Origin: an uncultured Eubacterium sp.
Lineage (GTDB): Bacteria > Bacillota > Clostridia > Lachnospirales > Lachnospiraceae
Direction: 5' to 3'
Assembly: GCA_910589665.1 (NCBI GenBank)
Contig: CAJUTR010000005.1
Coordinates: 1-64,000 of the forward strand
Length of the DNA stretch: 64,000 nt
Shown here: piece after piece, positions 58,053 through 64,000 of the stretch
Layout of the letters: each line of letters opens with the position of its first letter
Position numbering within the stretch: the first letter of the stretch is position 1
Program-made: the position numbers and the translations under genes
Notes under the pieces: generated by a model
What the model was told of the DNA's origin: nothing
The model's input: only the letters and a program-made list of their open reading frames with translations
The model's database searches: none

Positions 58053-58086
58053 CCTTCTGCCGACGGATCGTACCGACAGCAAAAGG
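58053..58086 (-). terminator. Intrinsic terminator of the ABC operon to the right
   Basis: 10-bp stem (58053-58062 with 58077-58086; two G-U pairs) followed on the minus strand by seven T. Confidence 0.8.
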
Positions 58087-58167
58087 TGAATCATACAAAT
58101 AACGCTCACTTTTTTTAGCCGAGCATAATAAGTAAATCTTCCTTGGATTTTCGCCCACTTAAAATCT

Positions 58168-59259
58168 CTATGCGAGTTTATGAACAACACGCAGATTTAC
58201 CAAATAACAAACACACAAAATAACAGTCCCCAGTCCCAGTGTCATCCCAAATGCCCCGCAGACATCCATACCTCCCATACGGACCTCCGACACCACATTC
58301 GTTATCAAACACATAAAGACAAGTCCGGTCATAAACCCCGCCCCGGCAGCTGTATAAAATCGTTTTGATATTTCAAAAAATACCGAACGCTTGTCATATC
58401 CACAAAGTCGCCAGGCATAAAACAGCGGCCTTCGGAACCGGAACCATATCAACGTAATCAGGATGGTACTGAGTGCAAAGCTGATCAGTATCATCACATA
58501 CATCGTATCCATGATCACATCACTGGATAAATAGGAAGCAATACCGGTACCGTCATCCGGTTCCCCTTCCGGCTCCCCGTCCTCTCCTCCATCCATCACA
58601 TCCATATGTTCCAAGCTGATCAGCACATTGGCCGGATACTCAAAAAGATCATACACCTTCTGTCCGACCTCCTGTATTCGGGATTCCTTTTTTGCATCCA
58701 GTATGTACTGCGTATTGATCCCTGACATCCGGACCGCCGACTTAAAATCGAGCAAAACCATCTGGTTGATGCGGCTGTCTTCCTCCGTTCCCATAATCCC
58801 GATCACTTCATATTCCATATCATGGTACTGGTAATACGTTTTGCCGTCGCGCGCCGACACGTCTTTCTCATGATCTTTTCCCAGCACCACCATCCCCTGG
58901 TCCGTCCAGGAAGTGGAATGGTCAAAATATGCCCCGGAAAGCATCGGCGGCTCATCAATATCCCCGTTTACATATATGCCGCGCACCATAACTTCCTCGT
59001 TGCGCACCGGCACAAAGACGGCAAAATCCTCAAATTCGGCTTCAATCTCCTGCATTACATAATCCCACTGGTCCTCTTCCTCCGACCCTATGACCGAAAA
59101 CACTTTCTGATGTCCCGAATAAAGGGAATTGCCGAGAAGCCTGGCGTCATGTTCCGCGCGCGTTGCGGATACGATGAGTAAACTGCATAAAGAGATAACA
59201 GTGAAACTAAAAAACAAAAGTAAATTTCCCTTTGGAATCTTTTTTCCTAATAGCTTCAT
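58168..59259 (-). CDS. FtsX/MacB-like ABC permease, second subunit
   Basis: 363 residues. One N-terminal helix (LLLFFSFTVISLCSLLIVSA), a large extracytoplasmic domain (about 35-245), then three helices (about 250-360; MYVMILISFALSTILITLIW). This is the one-plus-three topology of MacB/FtsX-type mechanotransmission permeases. Overlaps the ATPase gene by 4 bases. The three ABC genes follow the small secreted protein; such permeases usually export or confer immunity to peptides, or sense them. Confidence 0.82.
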   Translation of the reverse strand: MKLLGKKIPKGNLLLFFSFTVISLCSLLIVSATRAEHDARLLGNSLYSGHQKVFSVIGSEEEDQWDYVMQEIEAEFEDFAVFVPVRNEEVMVRGIYVNGDIDEPPMLSGAYFDHSTSWTDQGMVVLGKDHEKDVSARDGKTYYQYHDMEYEVIGIMGTEEDSRINQMVLLDFKSAVRMSGINTQYILDAKKESRIQEVGQKVYDLFEYPANVLISLEHMDVMDGGEDGEPEGEPDDGTGIASYLSSDVIMDTMYVMILISFALSTILITLIWFRFRRPLFYAWRLCGYDKRSVFFEISKRFYTAAGAGFMTGLVFMCLITNVVSEVRMGGMDVCGAFGMTLGLGTVILCVCYLVNLRVVHKLA

Positions 59260-59969
59260 ACACTGCCTCCTTTATCGGAGGCACCTCGTCTGGTCCCGCT
59301 TCCACCATCCACAACCCCGTCCTTTACGCAAATGATCCTGTCGCATTTTTCTGCCACGTTCGCATCATGGGTCACGATGATCACTGTTTTTCCTTTTTCA
59401 TTCAGTGTGCGGAAGATTTTCTGGACCTCTTCACTAGTCGCCTCATCCAGTGCCCCCGTCGGCTCGTCCGCCAAGATCACCCGCGGACTTTTTACGACCG
59501 CCCTTGCGATCGCCACCCTCTGCTGCTGGCCGCCGGATAATTCAGCGGGATAGGCGTTCACCTTATCCTCGATTCCAAGCTCTTTGAGCGCCCCCATAAC
59601 CATCTGCTTGATTTTTTTGCTTGAGTATCCCTGATATTTCAGGGGAAGCGCCACATTGCCGAACACATTGAGGTCATCCACGAGGGCAAAATATTGGACG
59701 ACAAAACCAATCTCCTTTCTGCGGAATCTGACCAGATCCTTTTGGCGCTTAAAATTTACCGTTTTTCCGTCATACAAATAGGTACCGCTGTCAGCAGACA
59801 TCATTCCCCCCAATATGTTAAGAAGCGTAGATTTCCCCGAACCGCTTTTTCCCATCACTGCCACCATTTCGCCCTCACGTATCGAAAGACTAATGCCACG
59901 GAGTGCCTCTACTACAGCCTCCCTTTTCCCTTTACCAAATGTCTTCACGATATCCTCTACCTGGATCAT
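59256..59969 (-). CDS. ABC ATPase (LolD/MacB type)
   Basis: 237 residues. Walker A GKSGSGKST, Q-loop GFVVQYFALVDDLNVFGNV, signature LSGGQQQRVAIARA, Walker B VILADEPTGALD, switch VTHD. All needed residues for hydrolysis are intact. This subgroup works with FtsX-like permeases, here one encoded on each side (20 bases downstream of the larger permease, 4-base overlap with the smaller). Confidence 0.94.
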   Translation of the reverse strand: MIQVEDIVKTFGKGKREAVVEALRGISLSIREGEMVAVMGKSGSGKSTLLNILGGMMSADSGTYLYDGKTVNFKRQKDLVRFRRKEIGFVVQYFALVDDLNVFGNVALPLKYQGYSSKKIKQMVMGALKELGIEDKVNAYPAELSGGQQQRVAIARAVVKSPRVILADEPTGALDEATSEEVQKIFRTLNEKGKTVIIVTHDANVAEKCDRIICVKDGVVDGGSGTRRGASDKGGSV

Positions 59970-59988
59970 ACTTGTTTCCTCCTCATTC

Positions 59989-61350
59989 TTATTCCTTCTC
60001 CCGCATCAACTGTTCCGTGTCCACCCCTCTCAAAAGGCAGATCACAAATACGGTGCCGATCAGGAATGCCAGTCCGATAAAACACCCTGTTACCCTGAAT
60101 ATCACATCCTCCTTGACATATTCGATATTTTCTTCCGAAAATATACGCCGGCATAGGATCACGGCCGGAGACAGTACTACTGCGATCTCAAGCAGATATG
60201 GAAAAAGTATCATTCCCAGTGAGCAGCCGTTCATCTGGTATATTCCGTAGATCTTTTTATTGGACTGTATCTTATCGTAAATAGTGGCGAACAGTCCATA
60301 GAAGGTAAAACAAATCAATGTAACCGTTAAGATGAACATGATCTGGACCTGTTCTGCCGATTCCTTATGAAAAAGCCGGAGTCCCATCGACGCCGCATAT
60401 AACTCGAGCGGCGGGAAATTGTATTCATTTCCCAAATCCCGGAACAGGGATACCACGTCCTGGAAATCCCTGTCATCTTTCACCCACACCATCGAGGTGT
60501 TGAATTCCAGTGCCTGTAGATCCCTGTCCGCATATCTAGCGATGTCCCTTACGTTTCCGGTCTCCTCCCGCACCCGTATCGTATAGGGAAATATAATATG
60601 GGAATCGAGTAACACCATGTCCTGCGAACCATCCCCCTGCCATGGGATCATGGAGCCCTTTTCCAGTATACCAGCGACCTGGCAAGGATACGTAGACTCC
60701 GCGATACCGATCTCCATCGTATCTCCGATAGAAACGATCCCTTTATACTCATTCCCGAGCAGTACCGGTATCGGATCTGACGCATGTTGGATCGTCAGGT
60801 TACTTCTGGTAAACCCCTCTCCTTCTTCTGTCCGGAGTCCAAAAACTTCAAATGCGTTATCATCTATCATGGCGCATTTCATAAACAAAACACTGCACGT
60901 TTCCCCGTCATCCACCGACCCAAAATAAGTCGATATAGCATCCGGATAGTTCGCGCTGACAAAACTGTCATGTCCTCGGTCCCCAAACAGCTCCTTTACA
61001 TCATCCTCCCGCATAAAACAGTCATTGACTGTGTCCACCGAAAAGATCGGGTGTTCCTCTGAATCGTGCAGCCGCTCATAATATTCCATGACATTCCGGC
61101 ATCCCTGTACCGTATTGGTACTGTCATCCATGTCTGTGGTATCTTCGGTCACGCCGATGCGGTACCATGTGCCATTTTCCTCAAACCTCGGCATATCCGG
61201 GTTCCTCTCCCCCAGATCCAAATAGTACGAACCCATGAGTATCGTCATGACCAGACTGGTTGAAAACATAGCCATCAAAAGCAGATTTTTAAACAGATTT
61301 CTTTTAAAACTGCGGAAAAACTCTTCCGCCATAAACTTTATTTTTCCCAT
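59989..61350 (-). CDS. FtsX/MacB-like ABC permease, first subunit
   Basis: 453 residues from ATG 61348-61350 (AGGAGAGG upstream); the frame is open for 65 codons further, but that part overlaps the secreted-protein gene and has no start signal. N-terminal helix (NLLLMAMFSTSLVMTILMG), extracytoplasmic domain (about 50-325), then helices at about 330-350, 380-400 and 420-440, with IYGIYQMNGCS as the conserved coupling loop before the third. Pairs with the smaller permease. Confidence 0.82.
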   Translation of the reverse strand: MGKIKFMAEEFFRSFKRNLFKNLLLMAMFSTSLVMTILMGSYYLDLGERNPDMPRFEENGTWYRIGVTEDTTDMDDSTNTVQGCRNVMEYYERLHDSEEHPIFSVDTVNDCFMREDDVKELFGDRGHDSFVSANYPDAISTYFGSVDDGETCSVLFMKCAMIDDNAFEVFGLRTEEGEGFTRSNLTIQHASDPIPVLLGNEYKGIVSIGDTMEIGIAESTYPCQVAGILEKGSMIPWQGDGSQDMVLLDSHIIFPYTIRVREETGNVRDIARYADRDLQALEFNTSMVWVKDDRDFQDVVSLFRDLGNEYNFPPLELYAASMGLRLFHKESAEQVQIMFILTVTLICFTFYGLFATIYDKIQSNKKIYGIYQMNGCSLGMILFPYLLEIAVVLSPAVILCRRIFSEENIEYVKEDVIFRVTGCFIGLAFLIGTVFVICLLRGVDTEQLMREKE

Positions 61351-61422
61351 AACCTCTCCTGACCTGATTATTTTTCCATGATAAATAACAGCGACCAATC
61401 TGGCAGATGTTTGTAATATTAA

Positions 61423-61460
61423 CTTTCGTATCTGTCCTGGGATCAGAACAGATACGAAAG
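61423..61460 (-). promoter_or_regulatory. Perfect hairpin between the secreted-protein gene and the ABC genes
   Basis: 13-bp perfect stem CTTTCGTATCTGT / ACAGATACGAAAG (61423-61435 with 61448-61460), 12-base loop, 24 bases after the secreted-protein stop. On the minus strand it is followed by TTAATATTAC, not a clean U-run, so partial termination or mRNA stabilisation fits better, giving more secreted protein than transporter. Confidence 0.6.
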
Positions 61461-61483
61461 AAACTTCCATCAATACTTCATCA

Positions 61484-61843
61484 CTACCACTGTTTCTGCC
61501 ATGTATCCGTAATATCACTTTTATTTGTTCCAATTCCAAAACCATGATATGTCTTAGCTTTCGTTGAGCATGTGCCAGAATTTGCTACTATGGATCCTTT
61601 TCCCATAACATATATTCTGGTACTGGAATCCTTGATTTGAGCATATACTACTAAATTATAAGCATACCCTCTATCATCATAACCCGAACCCTTAGTTTTT
61701 GCATAATAATTTCCTGGACTACCAGCTAACTTACCAGAATAATCCACACCTGCCTGTGCAACAGGAGAAACCGCGCCCACCAATACCAGAGTTAATACAA
61801 ACACGGTAATAGCTCTCTTCATATTTGTTACCATTTTTTTCAT
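61484..61843 (-). CDS. Small secreted protein, candidate bacteriocin-like or signal protein
   Basis: 119 residues from ATG 61841-61843 (GGAAG eight bases upstream; a GTG two codons earlier is too close). Signal peptide to about residue 31 (cleavage after VAQA). The mature 88 residues are Gly-, Ser-, Thr- and Tyr-rich (SGKLAGSPGNYY, KGSGYDDRGYAYN), hold one Cys and end in WQKQW. I do not recognise a family. Context is telling: GHKL kinase and LytTR regulator upstream, FtsX-type ABC permeases and ATPase downstream. Lactococcin-972-like bacteriocins have a comparable neighbour set, but sequence similarity is not evident. Confidence 0.7.
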   Translation of the reverse strand: MKKMVTNMKRAITVFVLTLVLVGAVSPVAQAGVDYSGKLAGSPGNYYAKTKGSGYDDRGYAYNLVVYAQIKDSSTRIYVMGKGSIVANSGTCSTKAKTYHGFGIGTNKSDITDTWQKQW

Positions 61844-62163
61844 AATCACAGCTTCCTTTCTTTTTATAAAGTTTTATTTACAACTACCTGATCTTGCGTT
61901 ATACTTATGTTTGTAAATTTCTTCTTAGCGTTCTTTTCCATGCTATACTTCACACGAAAAGAACGCTATTGCAATTCTCTCTTCTGCACATTGTTTAGAA
62001 CAAAACCCATACATTCTCTCACCTTCTTTCCCTCAATATTGGGAATTACAATAACCCCTTCCCTTTATTCACATTACCACTCATTTCTTTCTTTTTCAAT
62101 ATCTGATGCGTAGTTTACGCTTTTTTTCGTAAATAACATGTATTGTCCCCTTCTAACTGAAAT
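61844..62163 (-). promoter_or_regulatory. Control region between the kinase gene and the secreted-protein gene
   Basis: About 320 bases. A perfect 12-bp inverted repeat, AGCGTTCTTTTC / GAAAAGAACGCT (61927-61938 with 61956-61967), is separated by 17 bases. Several very short minus-strand frames have ribosome sites: 21 codons beginning MLFTKKSVNYASD right after the kinase stop (AAGGGG upstream), and 23 codons beginning MYGFCSKQCAEERI that runs into the inverted repeat. Either could be a peptide signal or nothing. The secreted-protein gene is presumably activated here by the LytTR regulator; no certain -35/-10 was found. Confidence 0.35.
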
Positions 62164-63477
62164 CTACAACACATCCAGCAGTATTTTAAGAACGAACTTC
62201 CCATTTTTCAAAGAAATGCTCATATCACCTCCATACTTTTTGATAGAATCCCTTATATTCTTCATCCCCATTCCATGCAGCTCTTTCTCTTTCTTACTTG
62301 TAATATAAACATCTCCTCTTTTTTCAATATTCCCGGAATAGTTATTGGAAAGTATGATAAATACCTGATGTTCTTTTTTTATTATTTTCAACTGCATATA
62401 CGCATCTCCGTTTTGTTCCAGTCTCTTTTCACATGCTTCAGAGGCGTTTTCTAACGCATTGCCTAATATAACGATGAGGTCATGCAGTTCAATTTTCTCT
62501 AAGCTTCCCTCCTGCACGGCAAACTGAACTTTTATCCCTAATTCATGTATTCTTTTCCACTCATTATATAAAAACATATCGATATATGGATTTCCTGTCT
62601 GAATACTCCCGTCCATATCCTGTATATTCTCAAAACATTTTTCTAAATACGCATGGATCTCCGTCTTATTCTCCATTACGTTTATAATACTAAGATGCTT
62701 TTTCAGGTCATGATATAACTGATATACGTTCTGCTGGCTATTTTCTAATGTCCGGTAACCGCTTAGAATCTTCTCATTTTTCATTTCGATCAAAAGAAGC
62801 TCTTTTTCTCGATCCTTATACGCAAAATATCCGTCTATCAGATAATAGAAAACGATAAACGAAGCCAAAACAACCACACTTAAAAAACATAAAAAAAGCA
62901 AATGACAGAAAGAGCCTTCTGATTGATAAGAGCTAATCTCCACGATCATGACCAGACATAACAAACTGGAAAACGATTGTAACAAAAGAACCAACATCTC
63001 TTTTATGGAATACTCCCTTTTTTGTGTATTCAAAAATTTCATACAAAATACGATCAGGATCACATTGATCAACTTAGACAATAAAAGACATTGAATGTGT
63101 AAAAGGGAACGCTCCGGAAACATTACTCCATACCCAGATTCATGAACAATAAATAGAAATACCGTTGACAGTCTCCCACTTACTACTACTAGAAACATAA
63201 AAATCATGTGTGATATTAGAGATTGAAAGAAAGTACACTCATATAGCACAACTACCATGATGCTCCCTATCACCAATAGAATCATTATCCTGACAGCGGG
63301 CTCATCTATTACCCTGTTCAAAAAATATGCCGAAACAGGATACACCGACATGAGCAGCCATTTTCTCATACCCAAAAATCTGTTTCTAAATTTATGTGAA
63401 AAATACCAATAATATAAAAATGCAGCCTCAAACAAAAAAACAGTTAGATCTGCTATCGCCCATTGCCATTCAGTCAT
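62164..63477 (-). CDS. AgrC-like GHKL sensor histidine kinase
   Basis: 437 residues. Six or seven membrane helices in the first 215 residues, then a dimerisation helix with phospho-acceptor His256 in YHDLKKHLSIIN and a GHKL ATPase with N-box LGNALENASEACEK and G-box HGMGMKNIRDSIKKYGG. This is the AgrC/ComD-type receptor of Gram-positive peptide signalling. It overlaps the regulator gene by 4 bases. No AgrB-type peptide maturation protease is seen in the window, so the signal could be the nearby secreted protein, a short peptide or an external peptide. Confidence 0.92.
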   Translation of the reverse strand: MTEWQWAIADLTVFLFEAAFLYYWYFSHKFRNRFLGMRKWLLMSVYPVSAYFLNRVIDEPAVRIMILLVIGSIMVVVLYECTFFQSLISHMIFMFLVVVSGRLSTVFLFIVHESGYGVMFPERSLLHIQCLLLSKLINVILIVFCMKFLNTQKREYSIKEMLVLLLQSFSSLLCLVMIVEISSYQSEGSFCHLLFLCFLSVVVLASFIVFYYLIDGYFAYKDREKELLLIEMKNEKILSGYRTLENSQQNVYQLYHDLKKHLSIINVMENKTEIHAYLEKCFENIQDMDGSIQTGNPYIDMFLYNEWKRIHELGIKVQFAVQEGSLEKIELHDLIVILGNALENASEACEKRLEQNGDAYMQLKIIKKEHQVFIILSNNYSGNIEKRGDVYITSKKEKELHGMGMKNIRDSIKKYGGDMSISLKNGKFVLKILLDVL

Positions 63478-64000
63478 CCTAATTCATCTCCCCAAAAGTC
63501 CAGATAGGCTCGTCGAAATGTATCTTTTTTACTCCTAGCCAATGGAAGTTCTGTTCCATCCGTCAAAGTCAACCTTTGGCTCTGCACCCTTGCGATAAAT
63601 TTCATATTTACAATAAAAGAATTATGTATACGCACAAAATAGTGCTCCTTCAGATGAATTTCCACTTTTCGCATGATACCAGGAGCAGTAATATCATTTT
63701 TCGTACAATGATAAGTCAGGTCATGATTCAATACTTCTATGTACAATAAATCCTCTATTTTTACCATATAATCCTGTCCTTCTCTTTTTACCAGCAAATT
63801 ATTTTTTTCCAGCTGGCCCAGTCGGAGAAACAGTCCCTTTACCTGAAAAACAAAATCATCATATTCCATTGGTTTTACCAAAAAGCGATACGCCCTTACT
63901 TTGTAACCATCTACTGCATATTGTATCAACGCAGTCAAAAATATGATTTCTATTTTTGAATTGGACTTCCTGATCTGATCGGCAATCTCTAACCCATTTT
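63474..64000 (-). CDS. AgrA-like LytTR response regulator, cut by the window end
   Basis: The frame stays open to the window edge. The visible part begins in the receiver domain (NGLEIADQIRKSNSKIEIIF, then LTALIQYAVDGYKVRAYRFL, then VKP with the conserved Lys) and continues to a LytTR DNA-binding domain (YIEVLNHDLTYHC, KVEIHLKEHYFVRIHNSFIV, then LPLARSKKDTFRRAYLDFW). The phospho-acceptor Asp lies outside the window. LytTR regulators bind direct repeats upstream of their target promoters; the secreted-protein/ABC genes are the likely targets. Confidence 0.93.
   Translation of the reverse strand, partial: NGLEIADQIRKSNSKIEIIFLTALIQYAVDGYKVRAYRFLVKPMEYDDFVFQVKGLFLRLGQLEKNNLLVKREGQDYMVKIEDLLYIEVLNHDLTYHCTKNDITAPGIMRKVEIHLKEHYFVRIHNSFIVNMKFIARVQSQRLTLTDGTELPLARSKKDTFRRAYLDFWGDELG

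Noticed and set aside
57958..58158. 66-residue minus-strand ORF ending near the Rpn gene
   Set aside because: It spans both the terminator hairpin of the upstream ABC operon and the -35/-10 of the Rpn gene, so the reading frame is a by-product of regulatory DNA.
61350..61545. N-terminal extension of the larger ABC permease into the secreted-protein gene
   Set aside because: No ribosome site, the extension has no membrane or signal character, and it overlaps a perfect hairpin; the ATG at 61348-61350 has a good site.
58168..64000. Complete agr quorum-sensing locus
   Set aside because: AgrC- and AgrA-like genes are present, but no AgrB protease and no convincing AgrD precursor; calling it agr would overstate the evidence.

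Overview
The window looks like a chromosomal segment of an anaerobic, low-to-mid GC Firmicute, most likely a gut or rumen Lachnospiraceae-type Clostridium. Reasons: rubrerythrin and rubredoxin proteins, a three-cysteine-pair ferredoxin:thioredoxin-reductase-like protein next to thioredoxin, BspA-type leucine-rich-repeat surface proteins, a lipoprotein GH10 xylanase, a methyl-accepting chemotaxis protein, the nadABC-niaR operon, and Firmicute-style GGAGG ribosome sites and -35/-10 promoters. No rRNA, tRNA or CRISPR array was seen.

Layout. 1-2.2 kb: surface lipoprotein and poorly known small ORFs. 2.2-4.0 kb: a relic of an integrated element at the 3' end of rpsI, with a decayed sigma factor, a short sRNA-like transcript and an intact-looking type I toxin-antitoxin module. 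4.0-5.0 kb: rplM-rpsI. 5.1-11.6 kb: GyrI-like protein, YyaL, a three-gene ABC-2 exporter, and a P-loop kinase behind a strongly structured leader. 11.7-16 kb: a rubredoxin/glutamate-synthase-like/rubrerythrin fusion, a broken DUF429 gene, Nudix and DUF2130 genes. 16.1-17.7 kb: a multicopper-oxidase-fold protein. 17.7-20.6 kb: an AT-rich three-gene cassette (TPR histidine kinase, single-domain response regulator, PIN nuclease) bounded by two identical 27-bp repeats. 20.6-24.9 kb: MarR-controlled heterodimeric ABC exporter. 25-28.9 kb: NAD synthesis operon with its regulator. 29-31.5 kb: chemoreceptor plus FMN-binding lipoprotein. 31.5-48.2 kb: housekeeping and surface genes (xylanase, trpS, glucosaminidase, alanine carrier, ddl, DUF1934, dapF, FTR-like, trxA, uvrC, HAD, ftsH, pyrG, esterase). 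48.2-55.6 kb: moxR-DUF58-transglutaminase, glycosyltransferase, recJ. 55.6-58 kb: small zinc-ribbon genes, a truncated surface-protein fragment and an Rpn-type PD-(D/E)XK gene with a late frameshift. 58-64 kb: an AgrC/AgrA-like GHKL kinase and LytTR regulator (the latter cut by the window end), a small secreted protein and a permease-ATPase-permease ABC set.

Two loci are the best candidates for undescribed systems: the PIN/receiver/TPR-kinase cassette (signal transduction apparently wired to a nuclease, clean insertion boundaries), and the secreted-protein/ABC/AgrCA-like locus at the right end. At RNA level, the most unusual item is the leader of the P-loop kinase gene, which can fold as a hairpin whose loop pairs with sequence touching the ribosome site and which shares two motifs with the pyrG leader.
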